A stretch of DNA of 64,000 bases, from positions 3,534,001 through 3,598,000 of the forward strand of contig NC_014217.1 in assembly GCF_000092925.1 (NCBI RefSeq), read 5' to 3'. The DNA comes from Ancylobacter novellus DSM 506 (lineage in GTDB: Bacteria; Pseudomonadota; Alphaproteobacteria; Rhizobiales; Xanthobacteraceae). Shown here in pieces: positions 16,872 to 26,563 of this stretch (its first letter is position 1; each line of letters starts with the position of its first letter). The translations under genes and the position numbers were made by a program. The notes under the pieces were generated by a model that searched no databases, had not been told where the DNA came from, and saw only the letters and a program-made list of their open reading frames with translations.

Positions 16872-17708
16872 ATGACCACGATCGTCTTCGACAACATCTG
16901 GAAGGAATATGGCGAGCACGTCGTGCTCGAGCGCGTGAACCTCGCGCTCGACGACCATGAGTTCCTCGTCATCATCGGCCCGTCCGGCGTCGGCAAGACC
17001 ACGCTGCTGCGCATGCTGCTCAGCCAGGAAATTCCGACCCGGGGCCGCATCCTGATCGACGGCGAGCCCATCGCCGCCGAGCCGACCGCCGACCGCGGCG
17101 TGGTGTTCCAGCGCTACTCGGTGTTCCCGCACAGGACCGTGCTGGGCAACGTGATGATGGGCCCGCAATGGGCGGCCTCGCCGATCCTCGGCCGGCTGTT
17201 CGGCGCCGCCCGCCGGGCACTGGAGGAGCGCGCCATGGCGCTGCTGGCCCGCGTCGGCCTCGCCGAGCACGCGACGAAGTACCCCGCCCAGCTCTCGGGC
17301 GGCATGCAGCAGCGCCTCGCTCTGGCGCAGGCGCTGATCATGAAGCCCAAGGTGCTGCTGCTCGACGAGCCCTTCGGCGCGCTCGACCCCGGCACGCGCA
17401 AGTCCATGCACGAGCTGGTCGGCGAGCTCTGGGAGGAGAACCGCATGACCATCGTCATGGTCACGCATGACCTGCCCGAGGCCTTCCTGCTCGGCACCCG
17501 CGTCGTCGCCGTGGATCGCCGCCGCACCGACCCGCAGGCGCCCGAGCGCTTCGGCGCCACCATCGTCTCCGACTTCGAAGCCAAGTGCCGCAGCGTGCGC
17601 GAATCCCGGCTGTTCGAGGCGGAGCGCGAGCGGATGCGCCTCACTTTGGTTTCCGGATATTCCCTGCCGCAGGACGACGCCCTCGTCCCGGCGCTCGTGA
17701 AGGACTGA
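16872..17708 (+). CDS. ABC importer ATP-binding protein
   Basis: 278 aa. Walker A GPSGVGKTTLL, Q-loop VVFQRYSVFPH, signature LSGGMQQRLALAQAL, Walker B VLLLDEPFGALDPG, H-loop VTHD. It has a short insertion (PQWAASPILGRLFGAARR) between Q-loop and signature and a C-terminal extension past the ATPase core, both typical of the ATPases partnering the urea/guanidine-carboxylase-type permeases as I know them. Begins immediately after the permease stop and ends five bases before the monooxygenase gene, so transporter and enzyme form one operon. Confidence 0.9.
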   Translation: MTTIVFDNIWKEYGEHVVLERVNLALDDHEFLVIIGPSGVGKTTLLRMLLSQEIPTRGRILIDGEPIAAEPTADRGVVFQRYSVFPHRTVLGNVMMGPQWAASPILGRLFGAARRALEERAMALLARVGLAEHATKYPAQLSGGMQQRLALAQALIMKPKVLLLDEPFGALDPGTRKSMHELVGELWEENRMTIVMVTHDLPEAFLLGTRVVAVDRRRTDPQAPERFGATIVSDFEAKCRSVRESRLFEAERERMRLTLVSGYSLPQDDALVPALVKD

Positions 17709-17713
17709 CTGCA

Positions 17714-19027
17714 ATGGCCGACAAGCGCTTCCACCTCGCCTGGTTCATGAACTTCACGCCCGACGAGTGGCGCGAGCCGTTCGGGCAGGGCGGCAATCCG
17801 TGGGACGGCCAGTTTTACATCGAGATGGCCCAGGCGATGGAGCGCGCCTGCTTCGACCTCATCATGATCGAGGACAAGCTGATGGTGCCGGAGACCTATG
17901 GCGGCTCCCGCGACCTGTCGCTCAAGCACGCCATGATGGTGCCGAAGGCCGATCCGGCGCCGCTCGCCGTCGCCATGGGCATGGCCACCAAGAATCTCGG
18001 CGTGGTCGCCACCATGTCGACCATGGCCTACCCGCCCTTCATGCTGGCGCGGCTCTCCTCCACCATCGACAGCCTCACCAAGGGCCGCTTCGGCTGGAAC
18101 GTCGTCACCTCGGCCGAGGACCTGATGGCGAAGAATTTCGGTATGGACCAGCTGCCTCCGCGCGAGGACCGCTACGCCATGGCCGACGAGTACATGGAAG
18201 TGGTCGGCAAGCTGTTCGATTCATGGGAGCCGGACGCGGTGGTGCTCGACCGCAAGAACGGCATCTATGCCGACGGCTCCAAGGTCCACACCGTCGACCA
18301 TGACGGCCGGTTCTACAAGGTGCGCGGGCCGCTCAACACCGTGCCCTCGCCGCAGCGCCGCCCGGTCTACCTGCAGGCCGGCGCCTCGCCGCGCGGACGC
18401 GACTTCGCCGCCCAGCATGCCGACGCCATCGTCTCGGTGGCGAACGGCGTCGAGGGCATGAAGGCGTTCCGCGCCGACATCCGCGCCCGCGCCGAGAAGA
18501 TCGGCCGCAACCCGGACGAGATAAAGGTGTTCTTCTGCATCACGCCGAGCCTCGGCGAGACCGAGGCCGAAGCGCGCGCCCGCTATGAAAATGTCACCAT
18601 GTCGGACAATTTCGCCACCGACGTGCTGATCTCCATCTCCGCCATCACCGAGATCGACTTCGCCCAGTACGACCTCGACAAGCCGCTGCCGGAAAAGCTG
18701 GTGACCAACGGCGAATCCGGCACGCTCGACAAGTTCCAGCAATGGGGAAGCGGCAAGACGCTGCGCCAGCTCGCGGCCGATGGCGGCGGCGGCCTCGTCT
18801 CCTCCATGGAGCTGATCGGCACGCCGGCGCAGGTGGCCGAGAAGATGGGCGAGGCCATGGCGGAGGTCGGCGGCGACGGCTTCCTCATCACCACGCCGGT
18901 GCTGCGCGTCTCGCGCCGCTACATCGCCGAGATCTGCGACGGGCTGGTGCCCGAGCTGCAGCAGCGCGGCCTTGTGCGCACCGAGTACAAGCACCAGCTG
19001 CTGCGCGACAATCTGCGCGAGTTCTGA
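17714..19027 (+). CDS. LLM-class flavin-dependent monooxygenase, NtaA/SnaA/DszA family
   Basis: 437 aa, a luciferase-like (alpha/beta)8 barrel. Family marks: HLAWFMNFTPDEW at the N-terminus, ACFDLIMIEDKL, STIDSLTKGRFGWNVVTSA and RPVYLQAGASPRGRDFAAQHAD. NtaA/DszA-type enzymes use reduced FMN from a separate reductase and O2 to cleave C-N or C-S bonds (nitrilotriacetate, EDTA, dibenzothiophene sulfone) or hydroxylate substrates. The reductase is the next gene. It is not a RutA-type pyrimidine oxygenase, which is shorter and has different N-terminal motifs. The substrate must be whatever the upstream ABC system imports. Confidence 0.9.
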   Translation: MADKRFHLAWFMNFTPDEWREPFGQGGNPWDGQFYIEMAQAMERACFDLIMIEDKLMVPETYGGSRDLSLKHAMMVPKADPAPLAVAMGMATKNLGVVATMSTMAYPPFMLARLSSTIDSLTKGRFGWNVVTSAEDLMAKNFGMDQLPPREDRYAMADEYMEVVGKLFDSWEPDAVVLDRKNGIYADGSKVHTVDHDGRFYKVRGPLNTVPSPQRRPVYLQAGASPRGRDFAAQHADAIVSVANGVEGMKAFRADIRARAEKIGRNPDEIKVFFCITPSLGETEAEARARYENVTMSDNFATDVLISISAITEIDFAQYDLDKPLPEKLVTNGESGTLDKFQQWGSGKTLRQLAADGGGGLVSSMELIGTPAQVAEKMGEAMAEVGGDGFLITTPVLRVSRRYIAEICDGLVPELQQRGLVRTEYKHQLLRDNLREF

Positions 19028-19095
19028 CGCGAGGCGGGGCGCCTGAGCCGCGCCCCGCGTGACAGGCCGGCGAAGGCCGGCAGGAGGAGACGGGC

Positions 19096-19641
19096 ATGGC
19101 CAGATCGGCGCCGCTCGACGAGACGAATTCCGGTGCGGCCAAGGCGCCGGCCATCAGCCGCGAGCAGTATCGCGACGCGATGGCGCGCCTCGGCGCGGCG
19201 GTGACCATCGTCACCACCGACGGGCCGGGCGGGCGCGCCGGCTTCACCGCCTCGGCGGTGTGCTCGGTCACCGACAGCCCGCCGACGCTGCTGGTCTGCC
19301 TGAACAAGAGCTCGTCGGCCGCGCATGCGGTGCACGCCAACGGCGTCGTCTGCGTCAACACGCTCGCCGCCGGCCACGAGGCGCTGTCCAACCTGTTCGG
19401 CGGCCGCACGCCGCCCGAAGAGCGTTTTGCCGCCGGCCAGTGGCACACCTCCGCCACCGGCGCGCCGATCCTGGTCGGCGCGGTCGTCGCCTTCGACTGC
19501 CGCATCGTGAAGACGGTCGAGGTCGGCACGCATGACGTGCTGTTCTGCGAGGTGGTCGGCCTCGCCGAGGGCGGCGGGCGCGAGGGCCTGATCTATTTCA
19601 GCCGCCGCTACCACGCGGTCGCCGGCACGCCGGAGGGATGA
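19096..19641 (+). CDS. Flavin reductase, RutF/HpaC-like
   Basis: 181 aa, ATG after a good CAGGAGGAGA site. The flavin-reductase-like domain shows [58 protein letters not shown] and SRRYHAV. This resembles RutF more than NtaB or DszD. It supplies FMNH2 (using NAD(P)H) to the neighbouring monooxygenase, 68 bp upstream. An N-terminal extension of ~20 residues precedes the domain. Confidence 0.88.
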   Translation: MARSAPLDETNSGAAKAPAISREQYRDAMARLGAAVTIVTTDGPGGRAGFTASAVCSVTDSPPTLLVCLNKSSSAAHAVHANGVVCVNTLAAGHEALSNLFGGRTPPEERFAAGQWHTSATGAPILVGAVVAFDCRIVKTVEVGTHDVLFCEVVGLAEGGGREGLIYFSRRYHAVAGTPEG

Positions 19642-19668
19642 GCCTTCTCCTCTTCCCTCTCTGAACAA

Positions 19669-19744
19669 CCTCATCCTGAGGTGCGAGCCCACGGGTCTTG
19701 CCTTCGGCAAGCCCGAGGACAGGCTCCGCGAGCCTCGAAGGATG
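19669..19744. repeat. Dispersed palindromic repeat, family A copy 2 (variant arm)
   Basis: Begins CCTCATCCTGAGGTGCGAG and ends CGAGCCTCGAAGGATG, with an enlarged internal part containing TTGCCTTCGGCAAG. Only one arm of the element is present. It lies in the 355-bp gap between the flavin reductase and hydroxyacid oxidase genes. Confidence 0.7.
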
Positions 19745-19776
19745 GTCGTGAGGCCAAGGTCCTGAAGCAAGAGGCC

Positions 19777-19927
19777 GTCATGGCCGGGCTTGACCTGAAG
19801 TCGGCATTTGCCGACTTCGGTCTGCTTGAAACGGAACTCGGGCAGGCCCGAGTTCCGGCCATCCACGTCTTTGCATTGCGCCGGGACGCCCCAAGTCGTG
19901 GATCCCCGGGTCAAGCCCGGGGATGAC
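19777..19927. repeat. Dispersed palindromic repeat, family B copy 2 with nested hairpins
   Basis: Starts GTCATGGCCGGGCTTGACC and ends CCCGGGTCAAGCCCGGGGATGAC. Inside are two further perfect hairpins: GAAGTCGGCATTTGCCGACTTC (19797-19818, split as arms of nine) and arms CGGAACTCGGG/CCCGAGTTCCG (19832-19857). Together with family A copy 2 it fills most of the gap. Confidence 0.75.
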
Positions 19928-19996
19928 GGTCTGGATCGGGGCATGTCGCTACAATTACAATCGTCGCCCCCGCCCATCCCGACCCGGAACCCGCCG

Positions 19997-21142
19997 ATGA
20001 ACATCATCAATGTCGAGGACGCCCGCGAGGCCGCGCGAAGGCGGCTGCCGCGCATCTTCTTCGACTATATCGACGGCGGCTCCTTCGGCGAGGAGACGCT
20101 TCACGCCAACCGCGCCGACTTCGCCCGCTGGACGCTGGTGCAGCGCGTGCTCAACGACGTCTCGACGCGCGACCTCGCCACGCGCTTCCTCGGCGCCGAC
20201 CATCCGCTGCCCTTCATGCTCGGCCCGGTCGGCTTCCTCGGCCTCTATGCCGGCGGCGGCGAGATCGCCGCGGCGAAGGCGGCGCATGCGGCGGGCATCC
20301 CCCTGTGCCTGTCGACCTTCTCCATTGCCTCGCTGGCGAAGCTGCGGCAGGCGACCACCGGGCCGCTCGCCTTCCAGCTCTACGTCATGAGCGACCGCGC
20401 CATCGGCGACGAATTGCTGGCGCAGGCGCGCGAAGCCGGCGTCGACACGCTGTTCCTCACCGTCGACACCACCATCACCTCAGTGCGCGAGCGCGATGTG
20501 CGCAACGGCTTCCGCTCGCTCACCCGCATCTCCCCCGGCCTCGGCGCAAGGCTGATGACCCGCCCGCTCTGGTGCTTCGACATGCTGCGCGCCGGCATGC
20601 CGGAGGTCGGCGCCGTCGCCCATCGGCCGGAATTCGGCAAGGGCGTGCTGGAGCAGGCGAGCCACCTGTCGCGCCGCATCGACACGCGGCTCTCCTGGAG
20701 GGACGTCGACGCCCTGCGCGCCCGCTGGCCGGGCCGGCTGGTGCTGAAGGGCATCCTCTCGCCCGAGGACGCGCTGACCGCCCGCGCCGCCGGCGCCGAC
20801 GCCATCGTGGTGTCGAACCATGGCGGGCGGCAGCTCGACGGCACCTCCTCCACCATCGCCGCCCTGCCGGGGATCGTGGACGCGACCGAGGGCGGCATCG
20901 AGGTGCTGTTCGACGGCGGCATTCGCCGCGGGGCTGATATCGTCAAGGCGCTGGCGCTCGGGGCCTCCGGCGTGCTGCTCGGCCGCGCCTATGTCTACGG
21001 GCTGGCGGCGGCGGGCGAGGCCGGCGTCGCCCGCATCCTCGCCCATCTCACTGAAGAGGTGAGCCTCACTCTCGGGCTGATGGGCATGCGCTCGATCGAC
21101 GAGCTGAAGGCGCGCGGGCGGGCGGCGCTGCGGCCCCGCTGA
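19997..21142 (+). CDS. FMN-dependent alpha-hydroxyacid oxidase/dehydrogenase (LldD/mandelate dehydrogenase family)
   Basis: 381 aa TIM-barrel enzyme. FFDYIDGGSFGEETL near the start, APVG-like GPVGFLGLYA, FQLYV, TVDTT, KGILSPEDA and the active-site VSNHGGRQLDG are all present, as is the phosphate-binding DGGIRRGADIVKALALGA. Oxidises an L-2-hydroxyacid (lactate, mandelate, glycolate or similar) to the 2-oxoacid. It follows the monooxygenase/reductase pair on the same strand after a repeat-filled gap, so it may oxidise a hydroxyacid made by that pathway, but co-regulation is only inferred. Start chosen at MNIINVEDAREAA. Confidence 0.88.
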   Translation: MNIINVEDAREAARRRLPRIFFDYIDGGSFGEETLHANRADFARWTLVQRVLNDVSTRDLATRFLGADHPLPFMLGPVGFLGLYAGGGEIAAAKAAHAAGIPLCLSTFSIASLAKLRQATTGPLAFQLYVMSDRAIGDELLAQAREAGVDTLFLTVDTTITSVRERDVRNGFRSLTRISPGLGARLMTRPLWCFDMLRAGMPEVGAVAHRPEFGKGVLEQASHLSRRIDTRLSWRDVDALRARWPGRLVLKGILSPEDALTARAAGADAIVVSNHGGRQLDGTSSTIAALPGIVDATEGGIEVLFDGGIRRGADIVKALALGASGVLLGRAYVYGLAAAGEAGVARILAHLTEEVSLTLGLMGMRSIDELKARGRAALRPR

Positions 21143-21160
21143 GCGCGGAATGTGCCGATG

Positions 21161-21179
21161 TGAAAGCGCGGGACTTTCA
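21161..21179. promoter_or_regulatory. Inverted repeat TGAAAG-N7-CTTTCA between oxidase and glpK
   Basis: Six-base perfect arms in the 202-bp gap before glpK. Further on, at 21231-21241, is GAAAACGAAAC, the type of GAAA-rich motif DeoR-family GlpR proteins bind in some bacteria. Either could regulate glpK, or the inverted repeat could be a weak terminator of the preceding gene. Confidence 0.25.
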
Positions 21180-21344
21180 TTTGAACCGTTGAATCCGACC
21201 ATGCGAGGCATGTAGCTTCTGCGCAGGCGGGAAAACGAAACTTCAAACTCCGCCAGCTCAGGCGGAGGACCTGCATGACCCATCCCGCGCGAAACACTCG
21301 CCAGCCCGGCATCGCCATCCCGCATCATCAGGCAGCGTAGGGTC

Positions 21345-22841
<1,497 letters not shown>

Positions 22842-22954
22842 GATTTCAAGTCACGGTGAGGAAGACCGGCTTGCCGCGGATGTGAATGCCGGCCGGAATC
22901 CCGCTCGGCGATAATCCGCGTTCCGGCCCAACCCCGAACCGCGGAAACGCCATC

Positions 22955-23194
22955 ATGAGAACGAGGACAACGCTCGCGGCGCTCGCCGCACTTCTCGCCT
23001 TCGGCGCGCTCGCCACGCCGGCGGCCGCACAGCGCTACTATGAGGGCCGGCCGCAATACCAGGGCTGGCGAGCGCCGACCTTCCCATGGCAACGCCCGTA
23101 CAGCCCGCCGGGCGGGGCGATGAACCAGGCGGCGCTCAATGGCGACGCCGCCATACGCTATCAAGAGACCATCAACGCCTACGCTCACAAGTGA
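22955..23194 (+). CDS. Small secreted hypothetical protein, 79 aa
   Basis: Starts MRTRTTLAALAALLAFGALA with a clear Sec signal peptide cleaved around AAAQ. The short mature part is rich in Tyr, Trp, Pro and Arg (RYYEGRPQYQGWRAPTFPW) and ends AIRYQETINAYAHK. No known domain. It lies between glpK and the efflux operon on the same strand, with a 118-bp gap after it. The start is well placed and codon use is normal, so it is probably real and periplasmic. Confidence 0.6.
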   Translation: MRTRTTLAALAALLAFGALATPAAAQRYYEGRPQYQGWRAPTFPWQRPYSPPGGAMNQAALNGDAAIRYQETINAYAHK

Positions 23195-23312
23195 TGCGCG
23201 CCTCTTCACCGGCATGAGCAATTGCCTGCCCCGGCCGGGGCGGCGATAATGCGCATGCCCGCACCGCTTCGCACATGCGGGCCATCCATGGCGTCGGGAG
23301 CCCGGAGACTTC

Positions 23313-25439
23313 ATGAGCGTGGCCGGTGTCGTCCGTCCCAGCCCGTTGTCGTCCTTCCCGATCGATCTGAGCTGGCGCAACTTCGTCTTCGCGCTGCGCA
23401 CCACGCTCGCCGGCGTCACGGCGCTCGCCATCGCCTATTATCTGGAGATGCAGGACCCGCAGTGGTCGATCCTGACGGTCTACCTGCTCGCCCAGCCCAC
23501 CGCCGGCGCCGCCATCGCCAAGAGCACCTTCCGCGTCTGCGGCACCATCGCCGGCGCCGCAATGGGCCTCGTCATCCTCGGCCTGTGGTCGCAGGCGCCC
23601 ATCCCCTTCGTCGGCAGCGTGGCGCTCATGGTCGGGCTCTGCTTCTATCTCGGCGCGCGGCTCACCAACTACACCGCCTACGCCTTCATGCTCGCCGGCT
23701 ACACGGCGATGCTGATCGCGCTCGAAGGCGCGGCCGACCCGACCCATGCCTGGTCGCTCGCCGCCGACCGTACCGGCGAGATCGTCATCGGCATCGTCTG
23801 CGGCACGGCGGCGAGCGTGCTCATCCTGCCGCGCTATGCCGGCGTGGTGCTGCGCGAATCGCTTGCCCAGCTCTTCGGCCAGCTCTGCCATTTCGGCGCC
23901 ACCGCGCTGCATCCCAATGTGCCGATGGCGACCTTCTCGACGCTGCGGCGCGCCATGGTCGACGGCGTCACCAAGTTCGACGCGCTGCGTTCCTACGCCG
24001 TGTTCGAGGCGCCGGAACTGCGCGCCGACGACGTACTGCTGCGCCGCGTCACCCGCGAGTTCCTGCGCGTGCTCGCCGTGGCGCGCGGCCTCTTCGTGCG
24101 CATCGAGGATTTCCAGATGGAGGGCGCCGGCCCCGTCCTCGACCGGCTGCGGCCGGCGGCGCAGGCGACCACGGCGACGCTGGAGCGCATCGCCGGAGAC
24201 CCGAATGCCTTCGCCGATCCCCGCCGCGTGCGGGCCGAGCTCCTGAAGGCACGCGCCGGCCTCGGCGCCGCCACGGCCGAGCTGGAGGCGATGGCCGGCC
24301 GCGTGCCGTTCGATCCGCTCGCCGACGGCCTGCTGATCCTGCGCCGCGCCGGCGACCTGCTGCACGGGCTTTCCATGGTGATGGTGAGCGAGCAGGCGAG
24401 CCTGCGCGCCCGCTCCTCCGGTCGGCCGCGGCCGGTCACGCCGCTGCCCACCGCGCACCGCGAAGCGATGCTGATCGGCCTGCGCTCGGCGCTCGGCGTC
24501 ATCCTCGTCTGCGCTTTCTGGGCCGCCACCGAATGGACGCAGGGCCTCTCCGCTGCCACGGGCTTCGCGCTGATCCTGTTCTTCGCGGTCAACCAGGACC
24601 GCCCCGGCAAGTCCGCCGTGCCGGTGCTGCTGGCGTCGATCGCAGCCGTCGCCGTCGCCTATGCGGCGATGATCTTCGTGCTGCCGCGGCTCGAAGGCTA
24701 TGAGGCGCTGGCGGTGTTCCTGGTCGTCGCGCTGATCCCCGGCGGGCTGATGGCCGGCACGCCGCAATATGCCTGGGCGGGCATCATCCTCGCCGGCTTC
24801 ATCGGCGACGAGATCGGCACCGGCAACGTCTTCCAGCCCGACGAGCTCACCTTCCTGAATGCGAACCTCGCCATGGTGGGCGCCATGGCCGTCGGCCTCG
24901 TCTATCTCGCGCTGTTCCCGGTCACCTCGCAGGCCAACCGCGACCGTATCTGGAGGGCGGTGATGGGCCGCCTGCTGCCGGAGGCGGCGCGCGGCGTGCG
25001 CCACGAGCGCAAGATCCTCGGCGACATCGTCGACAGGCTCGCCCCGCTGCTGCCGCGCCTCTCGCTCGACCTGCAACGCGAAGAGGACTTCCTGCGTGGC
25101 ACGCTCGGCGCGGCGTCGATGAGCCTCGAGCTCGGCCGCCTCAACCGGGTGCGGGCCAACCCCGACCTGCCGCCCGACGTCCTCGCGATCATCACGCCCT
25201 TCCTCACCCGCTTCGCCGCCGCCATCGAGCATCTGCCGCGCGCCGGCCGGAACATCGCGCGGGAGGTCGACGCGGCGGAGGCGATCGTGCATGAGGCGCG
25301 CGCCGGCCTTGCCGCCCTGCCGCTGCAGCCCGGCACGCCCGGCGCGGCGCTGACCTTGCGGGCTGGCGCGTCGCTGCGTTTCATCTCCGACCGTTTCGAC
25401 ATCGACCGTGCCTTCCTCACCCGGTCCTTCGAGGAGTGA
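23313..25439 (+). CDS. FUSC-family inner-membrane efflux protein (AaeB-like)
   Basis: 708 aa, start ATG after GGAGACTTC. Two repeats of a multi-TM FUSC domain (about residues 25-190 and 385-540), each followed by a helical cytoplasmic part. The N-terminal RNFVFALRTTLAGVTALAIA and QDPQWSILTVYLLAQP are typical of AaeB/YccS/aromatic acid exporters. Co-encoded with a DUF1656 protein and a membrane-fusion protein, as in aaeXAB, whose E. coli version exports p-hydroxybenzoate. The stop overlaps the next gene's GTG. Confidence 0.92.
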   Translation: MSVAGVVRPSPLSSFPIDLSWRNFVFALRTTLAGVTALAIAYYLEMQDPQWSILTVYLLAQPTAGAAIAKSTFRVCGTIAGAAMGLVILGLWSQAPIPFVGSVALMVGLCFYLGARLTNYTAYAFMLAGYTAMLIALEGAADPTHAWSLAADRTGEIVIGIVCGTAASVLILPRYAGVVLRESLAQLFGQLCHFGATALHPNVPMATFSTLRRAMVDGVTKFDALRSYAVFEAPELRADDVLLRRVTREFLRVLAVARGLFVRIEDFQMEGAGPVLDRLRPAAQATTATLERIAGDPNAFADPRRVRAELLKARAGLGAATAELEAMAGRVPFDPLADGLLILRRAGDLLHGLSMVMVSEQASLRARSSGRPRPVTPLPTAHREAMLIGLRSALGVILVCAFWAATEWTQGLSAATGFALILFFAVNQDRPGKSAVPVLLASIAAVAVAYAAMIFVLPRLEGYEALAVFLVVALIPGGLMAGTPQYAWAGIILAGFIGDEIGTGNVFQPDELTFLNANLAMVGAMAVGLVYLALFPVTSQANRDRIWRAVMGRLLPEAARGVRHERKILGDIVDRLAPLLPRLSLDLQREEDFLRGTLGAASMSLELGRLNRVRANPDLPPDVLAIITPFLTRFAAAIEHLPRAGRNIAREVDAAEAIVHEARAGLAALPLQPGTPGAALTLRAGASLRFISDRFDIDRAFLTRSFEE

Positions 25440-25681
25440 GCGTGCTGTTTTCCTCGCAGATCGCCTTTCACACACCTGAAGTGCTCGGCTTCTATCTGCC
25501 GCCGCTGATGGTGTGGTGCCTGCTGGCGGTGCCGCCCTTCCTGCTGCTGCGCTTGGGGCTGAAGCGCGGCGGTTTCTACAAGCTGGTCTGGCACCGGGCG
25601 CTGTTCGACGCGGCGCTCTACGTCATCGTGCTCGGGGCGGTGATCTTCAGCCTGCCGGCCTTCGCGGGAGGAATGGGATGA
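25436..25681 (+). CDS. DUF1656 small membrane protein (AaeX-like)
   Basis: 81 aa with a GTG start overlapping the preceding stop (GTGA). Two TM helices around residues 18-40 and 54-75; the N-terminal FHTPEVLGFYLPPLMVWCLLA is typical of DUF1656/AaeX. The protein always accompanies FUSC efflux pumps, but its exact role is not known. The stop overlaps the ATG of the next gene. Confidence 0.9.
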   Translation: MSVLFSSQIAFHTPEVLGFYLPPLMVWCLLAVPPFLLLRLGLKRGGFYKLVWHRALFDAALYVIVLGAVIFSLPAFAGGMG

Positions 25682-26550
25682 ATCTGGCCGGAATCCTGCT
25701 GCGCGTCGGCGTGACGCTGCTTGCCGTGGCCGCGGCGGTCGCGGTCGGCTGGCAGCTCTGGATCTACTACACGCTCTCGCCCTGGACCCGCGACGCGCGG
25801 GTGCTGGCCAATGTGGTGGAGATCGCCCCGGACGTCTCCGGCCTCGTCAGCAAGGTGAACGTGGCCGACAACGAGAAGGTCAGCAAGGGCGACGTGCTGT
25901 TCGTCATCGACCAGGAGCGCTTCCAGGTCGCCGTGCAGCAGGCGCAGGCGCAGGTCGAGCTGAAGGTGCAGGCGCTGAAGTACGCGCAGGACACCGCCAG
26001 GCGCGACGTCACCCTCGGCCAGCAGGACAACGAGGCGATCTCCATCCAGTCGACCGAGCGCGCGACGACCACCGCCGGCGAGGCGCAGGCCGAGCTCGAC
26101 GCCGCCCGCGCCGCGCTCGCCACCGCGCAGATCAACCTGACCCGCAGCCAGGTGCGCACGCCGGTCGACGGCTATGTCACCAACCTCAATATCTTCGTCG
26201 GCAACTACGCCACCGCCGGCGAGAGCGTGCTGGCGCTCGTCGACAGCGATTCCTTCTATGTCTACGCCTATTTCATGGAGACGAAGCTGCCGGCGATCCG
26301 CGACGGCGATCCCGCCCGAATCGAGTTGATGGCCGGCAATGTGGTGCTGGATGGCGTGGTCGAGGGCATGAGCCGGGCCATCGCCAACACCACCGACAGC
26401 CGGGGACTGCTGGCCGACGTGCCGGCCGAGTTCGACTGGATCCGCCTCGCCCAGCGCATCCCGGTGCGCATCAGGATCGGCAAGCTGCCGCCCGGCGTGG
26501 AGCTCGCCGCCGGCATGTCGGCGACGGTGGTGGTGCAGCCGAAGAAGTGA
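25678..26550 (+). CDS. HlyD/EmrA-family periplasmic adaptor (AaeA-like)
   Basis: 290 aa. N-terminal TM anchor (residues ~5-28), then biotinyl-lipoyl half (VEIAPDVSGLVSKVNVADNEKVSKGDVLFVID), a coiled-coil hairpin (~75-140), the second lipoyl half (RSQVRTPVDGYVTNLNIFVGNYA) and a beta-barrel. It links the FUSC pump to an outer-membrane channel encoded elsewhere. Third gene of the overlapping efflux operon. Confidence 0.92.
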   Translation: MNLAGILLRVGVTLLAVAAAVAVGWQLWIYYTLSPWTRDARVLANVVEIAPDVSGLVSKVNVADNEKVSKGDVLFVIDQERFQVAVQQAQAQVELKVQALKYAQDTARRDVTLGQQDNEAISIQSTERATTTAGEAQAELDAARAALATAQINLTRSQVRTPVDGYVTNLNIFVGNYATAGESVLALVDSDSFYVYAYFMETKLPAIRDGDPARIELMAGNVVLDGVVEGMSRAIANTTDSRGLLADVPAEFDWIRLAQRIPVRIRIGKLPPGVELAAGMSATVVVQPKK

Positions 26551-26563
26551 CGCTTGGGGCCCC

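Noticed and set aside
14732..17708. Calling the ABC system a taurine/sulfonate (SsuABC/TauABC) importer because a flavin monooxygenase and reductase follow
   Set aside because: Binding-protein and permease motifs match the urea/guanidine-carboxylase-region type better, and the oxygenase is NtaA/DszA-type, not SsuD-type.
17714..19641. A Rut pyrimidine degradation operon
   Set aside because: Only the reductase resembles RutF; the oxygenase is not RutA-like and rutBCDE are absent.
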